From Pseudonocardia parietis (GTDB lineage Bacteria > Actinomycetota > Actinomycetes > Mycobacteriales > Pseudonocardiaceae): a stretch of DNA of 64,000 nt. The position numbers were made by a program, and so were the translations under genes. The first letter of the stretch is position 1. Each line of letters opens with the position of its first letter. Where the stretch lies: positions 3,906,001-3,970,000 of the forward strand of contig NZ_JAGINU010000001.1 of assembly GCF_017876315.1 (NCBI RefSeq). Direction: 5' to 3'. A model generated the notes under the pieces. It ran no database searches. It worked only from the letters and a program-made list of their open reading frames with translations, and was not told where the DNA came from. Below are positions 8,007 to 16,179 of this stretch, piece after piece.

Positions 8007-9461
8007 GTGACCCGCTCCGGACCCACTCCCGCCCACCCGCCGTCCCCGTCGACGACCGTCGCGGTCCTGGCGCTGGCCGGGATCGTCGTGTCGCTCCAGC
8101 AGACGATCGTCATCCCGCTGCTTCCCCAGTTCCCCCGGCTCATCGGGGCGACGCAGGCCGACGCCGCCTGGATCGTGACGGCGACGCTGCTGGCCGGCGC
8201 CGTCGCGACGCCGGTCGTGGGGCGGCTCGCCGACATGGTCGGCAAGCGCCGCATGCTGCTGCTGTGCCTGGTCGTGCTGGTCACCGGCTCGGTCATCGGG
8301 GCGTTGAGCCAGTCGCTGGTCCCCCTGGTGGTCGGGCGTGCCCTGCAGGGCCTGGCCGCAGGTGTCGTCCCGCTGGGGATCAGCCTGATGCGGGATCTCC
8401 TGCCCGCCGAGCGGCTGGGTTCGGCCACCGCGCTGATGAGCGCCTCGCTCGGCGTCGGCGGCGCGCTCGGCCTCCCGATCGCGGCGTTCGTCGCGCAGGC
8501 CTGGGACTGGCACATGCTCTTCTGGGGGGCGGGCGCGCTCGGGGCGCTCACGGTGGTGCTCGTCGTGACCGTGGTGCCGGAGTCGCCGCACCGCACCGGC
8601 GGACGTTTCGACCTCGTCGGTGCCGTCGCCCTCTCGATCGTGCTCGTCTGCCTGTTCCTGGCGATCTCCAAGGGCGGGGCGTGGGGCTGGTCGTCGCCGA
8701 CGGTGCTGGGCCTGTTCGGTACGACCGCCGTCGCTCTCGCCGGATGGACGTGGTGGGAGCTGCGGACCCGCGAGCCGCTGGTCGACCTGCGGGTCAGCCG
8801 TCGGCGGCAGGTCGCGCTGACCAACGCCGCATCGGCCGTCTTCGGCTTCTCGATGTTCGCGATGTCGCTGGTTTTCCCGCAGCTGCTGCAGCTGCCGGTC
8901 GAGAGCGGTTACGGTCTCGGCCGGTCGATCCTGGTCGCCGGCCTGGTGCTGACCCCGGCCGGGCTGTGCATGATGGCGATGTCGCCCGTGTCGGCGCGGA
9001 TCAGCGCCGCGTCCGGTCCGCGTACGACGCTGATGGTGGGTGCCGTGGTCGTCGCGGCCGGGTACGTCCTCGGGGCGGTGTTCCACAGCGAGATCTGGCA
9101 CCTGGTGCTGTCCTCGGTGGTGATCAGCTCCGGGATCGGGCTCGCCTACGGTGCGATGCCGTCGCTGGTGATGGCAGCGGTCCCGCGGTCGCAGACGGCC
9201 GCGGCCAACGGCCTCAACAACCTCATGCGTGCGGTCGGGACGAGTGCCGCCAGCGCCGTGGCCGGCGTGCTCCTGGCGCAGCTCACGACCACCGTCGCCG
9301 GCACGGAGATGCCCTCGGAGGCCGCGTTCGTGGTCGTGATGATCCTCGGCGCGGCCGCCGCCCTGGTGGCGATGGTGATCACCGCGTTCATCCCGCGCCG
9401 TCCCCCCGAAGACGCGACCACCGACCCCGTAACCGCAACACCGGCCACGGTGACCGGCTGA
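8007..9461 (+). CDS. MFS drug exporter, 14-TM DHA2 type
   Basis: A 484-residue membrane protein from the GTG at 8007. The open frame reaches further upstream, but that part is not membrane-like and overlaps the operator and TetR start. Around 14 hydrophobic segments are visible, starting with VLALAGIVVSLQQTIVIPLL. Motif A is GRLADMVGKRRM after the second segment, and GRALQGLAAGVVPLGISLMRD matches the motif B/C region of DHA2 antiporters. Such pumps expel hydrophobic drugs in exchange for protons across the cytoplasmic membrane. Control by the divergent TetR is likely. Confidence 0.9.
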   Translation: MTRSGPTPAHPPSPSTTVAVLALAGIVVSLQQTIVIPLLPQFPRLIGATQADAAWIVTATLLAGAVATPVVGRLADMVGKRRMLLLCLVVLVTGSVIGALSQSLVPLVVGRALQGLAAGVVPLGISLMRDLLPAERLGSATALMSASLGVGGALGLPIAAFVAQAWDWHMLFWGAGALGALTVVLVVTVVPESPHRTGGRFDLVGAVALSIVLVCLFLAISKGGAWGWSSPTVLGLFGTTAVALAGWTWWELRTREPLVDLRVSRRRQVALTNAASAVFGFSMFAMSLVFPQLLQLPVESGYGLGRSILVAGLVLTPAGLCMMAMSPVSARISAASGPRTTLMVGAVVVAAGYVLGAVFHSEIWHLVLSSVVISSGIGLAYGAMPSLVMAAVPRSQTAAANGLNNLMRAVGTSAASAVAGVLLAQLTTTVAGTEMPSEAAFVVVMILGAAAALVAMVITAFIPRRPPEDATTDPVTATPATVTG

Positions 9462-9469
9462 CAGGGCCT

Positions 9470-9539
9470 GCTTCACACCTGTTCGCTGCTCCGCACACCC
9501 GCTGCAACCGGTGTGCGGTGCAGCGAAAGGGTGTGAAGC
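9470..9539. terminator. Long imperfect hairpin between the MFS and Rieske genes
   Basis: Left arm 9470-9499 and right arm 9510-9539 pair over about 30 positions with a few mismatches: GCTTCACACC with GGTGTGAAGC outside, CCGCACACC with GGTGTGCGG inside. The loop is about 10 nt. It begins nine bases after the MFS stop and ends four bases before the Rieske stop, so it can terminate both convergent genes. Confidence 0.7.
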
Positions 9540-9542
9540 CGC

Positions 9543-10556
9543 TCAAAGCGCCCGCGTACGCATCTCGTAGCGGCGTTGTGCGTAGTCCATGTCGTCGCGC
9601 CAGAGCTTCGTCGCGGCCATCGCCATCGCCGGGCGGATCGCGGGGGCCAGGCGGGAGGCGACGGCGAACCCGGGCCGCTCCGACCCGGCGACGACGGCCT
9701 CGATCACCGAGGTCCGTGGCCGTCCGTCGCGCCCGGGGCCGCGCGGGGTCGCGTGCGTCTCGACGACGCTGCCGACGCCCTCGCCCTCCACGATCCGCAT
9801 CACGACCGTGCGCGGCTCCGGGCACACGAACTCGGCCCGCACCGGGACACCGATCCGCGGGCCGACCTTGAACGTGACCGTGACCAGGAACCGGTCCCCG
9901 GCCTCGGTGACGTCGGTGACGGCCGGCGCCGACTCGACGTCGAGCCGCTGGAACGAGTACGGGTGGAACCACGCGCCGTGCCACGGGTCGAGCCGGTTCG
10001 CGACGATGTCCTCGGGTTCGCAGACGCCGGTGAGCGTGGTGACCGCGTCCAGGGTCGGCCCGCCCGGCCGGGCCGGTACGACGGGCTCCTCGGCGGGCTC
10101 CTCGCCGCCGACGTCGTCGAGCCGGGCCCAGACCAGCACGCCGTCGTCGTACGCGGGGTGTAGCGCCCAGCCGGGCCCGGACGTGCTGCCCAGGCGCAGG
10201 CCGTGCCAGCGGCACACCAGCTCACCGCGGTCGACGGCGGCGAGCGCCATCGGCGCCCCGAGGTGCGGGCAGGCACCCGGCCCGACCCGCACCCGGCCCG
10301 AGGCGTCCCGCCAGGCGACGAGCTCGATCCCGCCGACCCGGGTGCCGAACGGCCGGTCCGCCCGGACCTGCCTGCTCGACGCGAGCACGAACCAGTTCCC
10401 CGACGGCCGCGCCTGGGCCCGTTCCAGCGCCGCGGAGATCAGCTTCGGGTCGGCGGCGGCGTAGGTGGGTTGCTGGCGGGCCCAGTCGGAGGCGGGCAGC
10501 GGCTGCAGCGGCCAGGTCGCCGGCCACCGACCGGTGAGGCGGGGCAACAGGGTCAT
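9543..10556 (-). CDS. Rieske non-heme iron oxygenase of the carotenoid group (DUF5914-like)
   Basis: A 337-residue protein. CPHLGAP (about residue 95) and CRWHG (about residue 115) supply the CxH and CxxH ligands of a [2Fe-2S] Rieske centre. Further on, NRLDPWHGAWFHP fits N-x2-D-x2-H-x4-H, the mononuclear iron site of ring-hydroxylating oxygenases, so it appears catalytically complete. GAGGAG eight bases before the ATG lies inside the end of crtU, 13 bp away, indicating one operon. I recall such proteins beside aromatic-carotenoid genes in actinomycetes. Hydroxylation or desaturation of a carotenoid end group is a reasonable guess. A reductase partner is not encoded nearby. Confidence 0.85.
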   Translation of the reverse strand: MTLLPRLTGRWPATWPLQPLPASDWARQQPTYAAADPKLISAALERAQARPSGNWFVLASSRQVRADRPFGTRVGGIELVAWRDASGRVRVGPGACPHLGAPMALAAVDRGELVCRWHGLRLGSTSGPGWALHPAYDDGVLVWARLDDVGGEEPAEEPVVPARPGGPTLDAVTTLTGVCEPEDIVANRLDPWHGAWFHPYSFQRLDVESAPAVTDVTEAGDRFLVTVTFKVGPRIGVPVRAEFVCPEPRTVVMRIVEGEGVGSVVETHATPRGPGRDGRPRTSVIEAVVAGSERPGFAVASRLAPAIRPAMAMAATKLWRDDMDYAQRRYEMRTRAL

Positions 10557-10569
10557 GTCGGGGTACTCC

Positions 10570-12165
10570 TCAACGCGGTCGCATCGCGTACCCGGCGGCT
10601 CGCGTCAGCGGGCCGAGCCGGCCACCGGTGGGGACGGTTTCGAGCGGGTGCCCGGCGAGCCCCCACCCGGCCAGCAACCGGTTCGCGGCCTGCCAGCCGG
10701 TACTCGCCGCGCGTTCCATCAGCGCTACGGGCAGGTCGATCCGGATGCCGTCGCCGGCCAGCACCAGGCCGTCCACCGGGGTGGCGACCGTCGGGCGGCG
10801 GGCGAAGCCGCCGACGCCGAACATCGGGCAGTCGGCGCGCCACTGGACGAGCTCGCCGACGATCCGCGCCCCGGCGGTCTCCGGGTAGACCTCGTGCAGC
10901 CGGGCCAGGCAGCGGGTGCGCAGCTCGGCGGTCCAGGCGTCCTCGTCGGCGTCGGGCGGCACCGCCGCGGAGTAGGCGTGCAGCTCCACCACCGACCCGC
11001 CGTGCCGGGCGGCCCACCCGGCCGCGTCGTGCTCGTAGCGGTCCAGCACGGAGATGTTGTCCAGCGGGTAGAGACCACCGGTGCCGAGGAACGGCGGCCG
11101 GTCCTCGCGCACCGGGCGGTCCAGCCAGAGCCGCTGGACCAGGAACGGGGGTGCGCTGCGGAGTGCGGCGACGTCGTCGCGCCAGCGGCCCAGCGCGTCC
11201 GGCCCGGCGACGGCGGAGTCGGCCGTACCCAGCTCGGGTGAGGCGGCGACGATCTCCCGCAGTCCCCGGACGTCCGGGGCGAGCACCACGGCCTCCGCAG
11301 TGGAACCGCCGGCCGAATGATCCACGTGGAACACTCCACTGTGGTCTTTCGTGACCGACGACGCCGCGACGCCGGTCCGGAACGTGACGCCGCGGGTGGT
11401 CAGGTAGTGCCGCAACGGTTCCCACAGCGCGATGTCGAACCCGTCGTCCGGGACGTCGAACATCAGTCCCTCGGCGGAGCCGAGGAAGTAGATGTGGAAC
11501 ATCGTCGCCAGCTCGGCGGCCGACATCGTCGACGGCGGGGCGAAGAAGCTGCGGGAGAACACCTCGAACGCGAGGTGCCGCGCCGCGGGCGGGAAGTTGA
11601 TCGACTCGACGAAGCTCGCGGCGTCGACATGGTCGAGCGCCTCGTAGATCCCGGGCACCGACACGTTCGCCAGCGGTGCGGCCGCCCGCGGGTCGAGCCG
11701 GATCAGGTCCGCCGGCCGGAAGGTGGGGCTGCGCAGCGCGAACAGCACGGCGTTCCACGGCGGGGTGCGGGGGAGCCCGCGGAAGCTGTCGAGCCGGCCC
11801 TCGGCGTCGAGGAGCGGGTAGTCCTCCAGGGGCACGAGACGGTCGAGTCCCGGGTCGCCGCGCCGGAGCAGGTTGCGCAGGTTGTAGTACTGCCGGAAGA
11901 ACGCGTGGAAGCCGCGGCTCATCGACACCGGGGTGCCGTCGGGCAGCTGCTCCGACCAGCCACCGACCCGGCCGCCGAGGTGGGGCTCGCGCTCCAGCAC
12001 CTCGACGACGACGCCGCGCTCGGCCAGCCCGGTCGCCGCGGCCAACCCGGCGATCCCGCCGCCGACCACGACCGCCCGCGGCCGCCGCCCGAGCAGGCCC
12101 GCGTCGCCGAGACCGCCTGCGGGCGGGTGGTGCACCCGCCGCGGGTCGACCGGGTGCGCACTCAC
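10570..12165 (-). CDS. crtU: Carotene desaturase/methyltransferase, isorenieratene-synthase type
   Basis: A 531-residue FAD enzyme starting at the GTG at 12165, which overlaps the crtT stop by 4 bases (GTGA). AVVVGGGIAGLAAATGLAE near residue 30 is the dinucleotide fold and EREPHLGGRVGGW follows it. The blocks FHAFFRQYYNLRNLLRR and SAAELATMFHIYFLGSAEGL are what I recognise from CrtU, which turns beta-ionone rings of beta-carotene into aromatic phi rings with methyl migration. The window also has crtE and crtT but no crtB, crtI or crtY, so the beta-carotene supply must be encoded elsewhere. The assignment is by pattern, without alignment. Confidence 0.82.
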   Translation of the reverse strand: MSAHPVDPRRVHHPPAGGLGDAGLLGRRPRAVVVGGGIAGLAAATGLAERGVVVEVLEREPHLGGRVGGWSEQLPDGTPVSMSRGFHAFFRQYYNLRNLLRRGDPGLDRLVPLEDYPLLDAEGRLDSFRGLPRTPPWNAVLFALRSPTFRPADLIRLDPRAAAPLANVSVPGIYEALDHVDAASFVESINFPPAARHLAFEVFSRSFFAPPSTMSAAELATMFHIYFLGSAEGLMFDVPDDGFDIALWEPLRHYLTTRGVTFRTGVAASSVTKDHSGVFHVDHSAGGSTAEAVVLAPDVRGLREIVAASPELGTADSAVAGPDALGRWRDDVAALRSAPPFLVQRLWLDRPVREDRPPFLGTGGLYPLDNISVLDRYEHDAAGWAARHGGSVVELHAYSAAVPPDADEDAWTAELRTRCLARLHEVYPETAGARIVGELVQWRADCPMFGVGGFARRPTVATPVDGLVLAGDGIRIDLPVALMERAASTGWQAANRLLAGWGLAGHPLETVPTGGRLGPLTRAAGYAMRPR

Positions 12166-12920
12166 GGCCGCGACCCCAGCACGGTGTGCACGACGCCGTT
12201 CTGCCAGCCGGTCATCGTCTCGGACTGGACGGCGTCGAAACCGGCGGCACGCAGCCGCCCGCGCAGCCGGCTGATGCCGTCGAAGGTGTTGACGCTGCGC
12301 CACAGGTGCCGGTAGAGCGCGGTCTCCCCGGTGGTGGCCCGGCCCAGCGGGACGATCACGCCCCAGCACACCGCGTGCCACACAGCGCGGGCCCGCGGCG
12401 AGTCGGCGACCGAGTACTCGTGCAGCGCGAGGGTCCCGCCGGGGCGCAGCAGCTCGTGGAAGCGGCGCAGCTGGGCGTCCGGGTCGTCGAGGTTGCGCAG
12501 CAGGTAGGCGGCGAGGATCCCGTCGAACGGGCCCTCGACGCCGGCCTCGGCCATCGACTCCGCCGTGGTGTGCACGAACCGCACCGAGCCCGGCCACGGC
12601 TTGGTCCGGGCCCGCTCCAGCATCCCGGCCGAGGCGTCGATCGCGACGATCTCGGCCCGCGGCGCGACGCCGAGCAGCGCGGCGGTCGAGGCCCCGGTGC
12701 CGCAGCCGGCGTCGAGCAGGCGCAGGCCCGCGCCGTCGCGGGGCAGCCGCATCCGGGCGGCCGAGGCGCGCAGGTGGTCGTGGTAGCCGGGGTTCATCCC
12801 GACCAGGCGGTCGTAGTCGCGCGCGCCGTCGTCGAAGTGGGTGGGGACCTCGTCGCGGGGCAGGCCGGCGCGGCCGACGGTTCCGGTTCGTGGGGCGCGG
12901 GACGCGGAGCTGTCGACCAT
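12162..12920 (-). CDS. crtT: SAM methyltransferase of the carotenoid cluster, CrtT-like
   Basis: A 252-residue class I methyltransferase from the ATG at 12920; the open frame allows 29 more residues without family similarity. LRLLDAGCGTGASTAALLG near residue 55 is the SAM-binding motif I. GILAAYLLRNLDDPDAQLRRFHELLRPGGTLALHEYS is the UbiE/COQ5-like motif II-III region. It lies between a prenyl diphosphate synthase and CrtU, matching the crtT position in actinomycete isorenieratene clusters. The role of CrtT is not firmly known even in those clusters. It overlaps crtU by 4 bases. Confidence 0.75.
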   Translation of the reverse strand: MVDSSASRAPRTGTVGRAGLPRDEVPTHFDDGARDYDRLVGMNPGYHDHLRASAARMRLPRDGAGLRLLDAGCGTGASTAALLGVAPRAEIVAIDASAGMLERARTKPWPGSVRFVHTTAESMAEAGVEGPFDGILAAYLLRNLDDPDAQLRRFHELLRPGGTLALHEYSVADSPRARAVWHAVCWGVIVPLGRATTGETALYRHLWRSVNTFDGISRLRGRLRAAGFDAVQSETMTGWQNGVVHTVLGSRP

Positions 12921-12985
12921 GATCCGGAGCGTAGAACCGGACGGTCCGGACACCGTGCGGGGGGCCCGGCCGGGCGCGGTGTGTC

Positions 12986-14119
12986 TCACGTGATCCGGTC
13001 CGCGCACCGGACGGCCATCGCCCGCAGCACGCCCGCCACGTCGTCGGCGAGCCGGCCGTCGGCGACCGCGCCGTCGACCAGCCGCAGCGCACCGTGCACC
13101 CGGGTGGTGATCAGCTCGTCGAGCCGGCGGCGGGCGCCGGTGAAGTCGATCAGCGCCCGTGCGGCGGGGACGTCGACCGGACCGTCGACGGCGTCGGAGC
13201 CGTACAGCAGCGCGTCGAGCTCGCGCCGCGTCGCGGGGCCTGCGAGCTCCCTGGCGAGCACGACCAGGCTGGTCGCCTTGCGTTCGGCCAGGTCGTCGCC
13301 GGTGGGCTTGCCGGTGGCGTCGGTCCCGAAGACACCGAGGACGTCGTCGCGCATCTGGAACGCCTCGCCGACCATCGTGCCGTAGTCGCCGAGCAGGTCC
13401 AGAAGATCGTCGTCGGCACCGGCCATCGCGGCGCCCAGCTCCAGCGGCCGGCGCACGGTGTAGTTGCCGGACTTGCGGCGCAGCACGTCCATCACCTCGT
13501 CGAGCGGGGGCACCCGACGCGCGTCGTTGAGCAGGTCGGCGAACTGCCCGACCGCCAGCTCGGAGCGCATCGCGTCGTAGCGCGGCCAGCCGCGCTCGAG
13601 CACCGTGCGCCCCAGGCCGCTCTCCCGCATGGCCTGCTCGGCCCAGACCAGGCAGAGGTCACCGAGCAGCACCGCGCCGGACTCGCCGAACCGGTCCGGG
13701 CAGCCGGACAGGCGCTGCCCGCGGTGCCACTGCGCGAGCTGGACGTGCACCGTCGGGCGGCCGCGGCGCAGCAGCGAGCCGTCCATGACGTCGTCCTGCA
13801 GCAGGGCGAAGGCGTGCAGCAGCTCCAGCCCGGCGACGGCGTTCAGCGCGGCGGGGGAGTCCGGGGCGGCCGAGCGCCAGCCCAGGTAGCCGAACATCGA
13901 CCGCAGGTACTTGCCGCGGGCGACGAAGTCGGTGAGCACACCGGACACGAAGCCCGACCCGTGCATCGAGTGCACGTGCTCGGCGCAGCGCAGGCGCACG
14001 GTCTCCTCGACCTGCGCGCGGACCCGGTGGCGGACGTCGTCGGCCCAGCTGCGGGCCGGTGGTGCCGGATCGGAGCGACCGCGCTCGCGCTGCTCGGCCT
14101 GACCCGTCTCGACGAACAT
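12986..14119 (-). CDS. crtE: Geranylgeranyl diphosphate synthase-type polyprenyl synthetase
   Basis: A 377-residue isoprenyl synthetase. The start at 14119 is chosen for GGGAGG eight bases upstream; the open frame runs 56 residues further with no family features. ALLQDDVMDGS holds the first aspartate-rich motif (DDxxD), followed by the RRGRPTVH stretch. The second, FQMRDDVLGVFG, has one Asp fewer than the strict DDxxD, as is common in actinobacterial GGPP synthases. It condenses IPP onto an allylic diphosphate to give the C20 carotenoid precursor. It heads the crtE-crtT-crtU-Rieske group with an inverted repeat about 50 bp upstream. Confidence 0.85.
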   Translation of the reverse strand: MFVETGQAEQRERGRSDPAPPARSWADDVRHRVRAQVEETVRLRCAEHVHSMHGSGFVSGVLTDFVARGKYLRSMFGYLGWRSAAPDSPAALNAVAGLELLHAFALLQDDVMDGSLLRRGRPTVHVQLAQWHRGQRLSGCPDRFGESGAVLLGDLCLVWAEQAMRESGLGRTVLERGWPRYDAMRSELAVGQFADLLNDARRVPPLDEVMDVLRRKSGNYTVRRPLELGAAMAGADDDLLDLLGDYGTMVGEAFQMRDDVLGVFGTDATGKPTGDDLAERKATSLVVLARELAGPATRRELDALLYGSDAVDGPVDVPAARALIDFTGARRRLDELITTRVHGALRLVDGAVADGRLADDVAGVLRAMAVRCADRIT

Positions 14120-14169
14120 CTCGCCGCCTCCCACCGGAACCGGGGGCCCGGGCGGGCCCTGTCGGACAC

Positions 14170-14194
14170 TCCGGACGACGGGACATCGTCCGGA
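14170..14194. promoter_or_regulatory. Inverted repeat upstream of crtE (candidate operator)
   Basis: TCCGGACGA (14170-14178) and TCGTCCGGA (14186-14194) form a perfect 9-bp inverted repeat with a 7-nt spacer, 51 bp before the crtE start. A related word, CCGGACGGTCCGG at 12937-12949, lies in the crtE-crtT gap. The pair could mark binding of one carotenoid regulator. The rest of the 14120-14333 gap shows nothing else I can name. Confidence 0.4.
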
Positions 14195-14333
14195 CCCGGG
14201 CGGCCGGCATCGACGTGACGGCCGGCTGCGCGCCGGTCCGGCCGAGACTATGGGCGGTCGCGGGTTCCCGCCCGCCGAATCGGACATCCGTCACGCTCGT
14301 GCACCCGCCGGGGGACCGGCGCCGGCCTCGAGC

Positions 14334-15176
14334 TCAGTCGAACAGGTCCGGGTCGGTCCGCACGATCTCGTCCCACAACGGCTGGAAGGAGAACCAGCCC
14401 GCGTACGGCGACCCGGTCTGCTCCCGGGTGAACACGGCGTTCTCGTGGTCGATCTGGGTCGGTGTCCCGGCCGCCTCCGCGAGCAGCGCGGCCTGGCAGT
14501 TCCGCTCGGTCGTCACGAACCACCACGCGGCCTCGGCGACGGTGCGGCCGACGGTGAAGATCCCGTGGTTGCGGTGGAAGCACATGCTGTGCCCGCCGAG
14601 CCCGGCGGCGAGCGCCCGCCCGGCCTCGGCGTCGACGACGACCGCCCCGGCGCCGTCGGTGACCACGGTGTGGTTGCCGTAGAGCGCGCAGGCGTCCTGG
14701 GTGATCGGGTCGAGCGGGCGGCCCAGCGCCGACCAGGCCTTGCCGTACACGGAGTGCGCGTGGCAGGCGGCGACGACGTCCGGGCGGGCCTCGTGCACCG
14801 CCGAGTGGATCACGAACCCGGCCCGGTTGACCGGCTTGTCCCCGTGCCGGACGACGCCGGTGTGGTCGACCAGGATCAGGTCGGAGACCCGGATGTGCCG
14901 GAACGACATGCCGAACGGGTTCACCCAGAACATGTCGGGGTCCTCGGGGTCGCGGACCGTGATGTGCCCGGCGACGCCCTCGCCGAACCCGAACCGGCCG
15001 AAGATCCGGAAGGCGCCCGCGAGCTGCTGCTTGCGGTGCAGGCGTTCCTCGGCGCTGGTGGCGAACGTCGGCGGCTGCGGCAGCGCGAGGCCCTCCTGGG
15101 TGGGCTCGAAGGAACCCATCTCGACGGAACCCGTCGGGTCCCCGGGCGCGGCGCTGCGGACGGTGGGAGTGGCCAT
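14334..15176 (-). CDS. Class II aldolase/adducin family protein
   Basis: A 280-residue protein of the zinc aldolase fold. GVAGHITVRDPEDPDMFWVNPFG gives the substrate/phosphate loop. HSAVHEARPDVVAACHAHSVYGKA contains the HxH zinc ligands (about residues 130-145) and SMCFHRNHGIFTVG the third histidine. Members cleave or epimerise sugar phosphates, but the longer actinobacterial and fungal-like relatives, with RLHRKQQLAGAFRIFGRFGFGEG near the start, have no settled function. It lies 51 bp after a small membrane protein on the same strand. Not obviously part of carotenoid synthesis despite adjacency. Confidence 0.85.
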   Translation of the reverse strand: MATPTVRSAAPGDPTGSVEMGSFEPTQEGLALPQPPTFATSAEERLHRKQQLAGAFRIFGRFGFGEGVAGHITVRDPEDPDMFWVNPFGMSFRHIRVSDLILVDHTGVVRHGDKPVNRAGFVIHSAVHEARPDVVAACHAHSVYGKAWSALGRPLDPITQDACALYGNHTVVTDGAGAVVVDAEAGRALAAGLGGHSMCFHRNHGIFTVGRTVAEAAWWFVTTERNCQAALLAEAAGTPTQIDHENAVFTREQTGSPYAGWFSFQPLWDEIVRTDPDLFD

Positions 15177-15227
15177 CCTCCGACCCTGGGCCGCCGGTCG
15201 CCGCCGGTCAAGAGATCGGGCAGGCCC

Positions 15228-15626
15228 TCATCGAGCGTGGAGGAAGGACCACGCGGCCACCCAGACCGACCCCACGGTGAGCGCCATCGCGCCGGGCACG
15301 TGCACCACCAGCCCGGCGATGTCACCGAACGAGGCCTGCACGAAGGTGAACGCGAACACGGCGCCGGCGACGACCGTCGGCCACCACGGGCCGCCGCGGA
15401 CACCACCCAGCCAGCCGGCCGCCAGCGCCGTCAGGCCGGTCACGACGTGCAGCACGATCGCCCCGGTGCCGTGTGGCCCGACATCGCCCCCGGTGAACAG
15501 CCCCGCGGCGGTGACGAACTGCCACCCGAGCACGACGACCGTGGCGACCGCCAGCGAGCGCAGCGCCAGCACGGGCACGGTGGACGTCGAGGTCGGGGCG
15601 GCGACGTGCCGGTTCGGTGCGGACAT
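15228..15626 (-). CDS. Small integral membrane protein, about four TM segments
   Basis: A 132-residue hydrophobic protein. The ATG at 15626 is chosen because GGGAG lies five bases upstream. Segments around LAVATVVVLGWQFVTAAGLF, IVLHVVTGLTALAAGWLGG, WPTVVAGAVFAFTFVQASF and VHVPGAMALTVGSVWVAAW would span the membrane. The two histidines, HVV and HVP, face similar positions in segments 2 and 4, a pattern seen in small haem-type membrane proteins, but no CxxCH or quinone site can be named. No function is assigned. Confidence 0.7.
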   Translation of the reverse strand: MSAPNRHVAAPTSTSTVPVLALRSLAVATVVVLGWQFVTAAGLFTGGDVGPHGTGAIVLHVVTGLTALAAGWLGGVRGGPWWPTVVAGAVFAFTFVQASFGDIAGLVVHVPGAMALTVGSVWVAAWSFLHAR

Positions 15627-15711
15627 GGTGCTCCCGGGGCAGGGCGGGCAGGTGATCACCGAGTCTGCCCGAGAACGGGTGCAACCGCACGAACCGGACG
15701 GGCGAGCGGGT

Positions 15712-16098
15712 TCAGGGCGTCCCCAGCTGGTCCCCGATCAGCTGCAGCGAGTCCCGCAGCCCCTGCTGCACGTCGACGCCCTCGGCCTGCTCGGTGTGCA
15801 GCCGCACGACGACCTCCGAACCCGGCCCGGCCTCGCGGACCGACAGCTCGCCGCGGTAGTCGTGCGGGCCGGGAGCGCCCCAGGTCATCCGCCGGTTGTC
15901 GCTGTCGACGTGCAGCCAGGCCTCGCCGTGCACGGTTCCGCCGCCGACGTCCGCGCTGACCTCGACCCGGTCGGCGGCGACCAGGCGGGCGTCGCGCAGC
16001 GCCGCGAAGTGCTCCGGAAGGTTCTGCACGTCCGACAGGTGTGTGAACGCCGCGTCGGGGCCGATGGTGAGCAGTACCCGGTCCTCGTAGTCACCCAT
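15712..16098 (-). CDS. SRPBCC (START-like) family protein
   Basis: A 128-residue protein from the ATG at 16098. The pattern MGDYEDRVLLTIGPDAAFTH, then LPEHFAALRDARLV and a Gly-rich turn, followed by RMTWGAPGPHDYRGELSV and a long C-terminal helix, is that of the polyketide-cyclase/Bet v 1-like SRPBCC fold. Such proteins hold a hydrophobic ligand in a cavity; many are stress or lipid-handling proteins of unknown role. A much longer open frame continues upstream on this strand, but it is antisense to the next gene and lacks protein-like composition. Confidence 0.78.
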   Translation of the reverse strand: MGDYEDRVLLTIGPDAAFTHLSDVQNLPEHFAALRDARLVAADRVEVSADVGGGTVHGEAWLHVDSDNRRMTWGAPGPHDYRGELSVREAGPGSEVVVRLHTEQAEGVDVQQGLRDSLQLIGDQLGTP

Positions 16099-16179
16099 GG
16101 CAACCGGGTACCCGCGGCTGCGGGGATGCACGCCGCGCGGACGGGTTTGCCCGTCGGCGTGGCGGGAAGTTCCGTGGTG

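Noticed and set aside
14120..14333. A possible small gene between the aldolase and crtE
   Set aside because: Frames here have no ribosome site or protein-like composition; the region fits a promoter with an inverted repeat.
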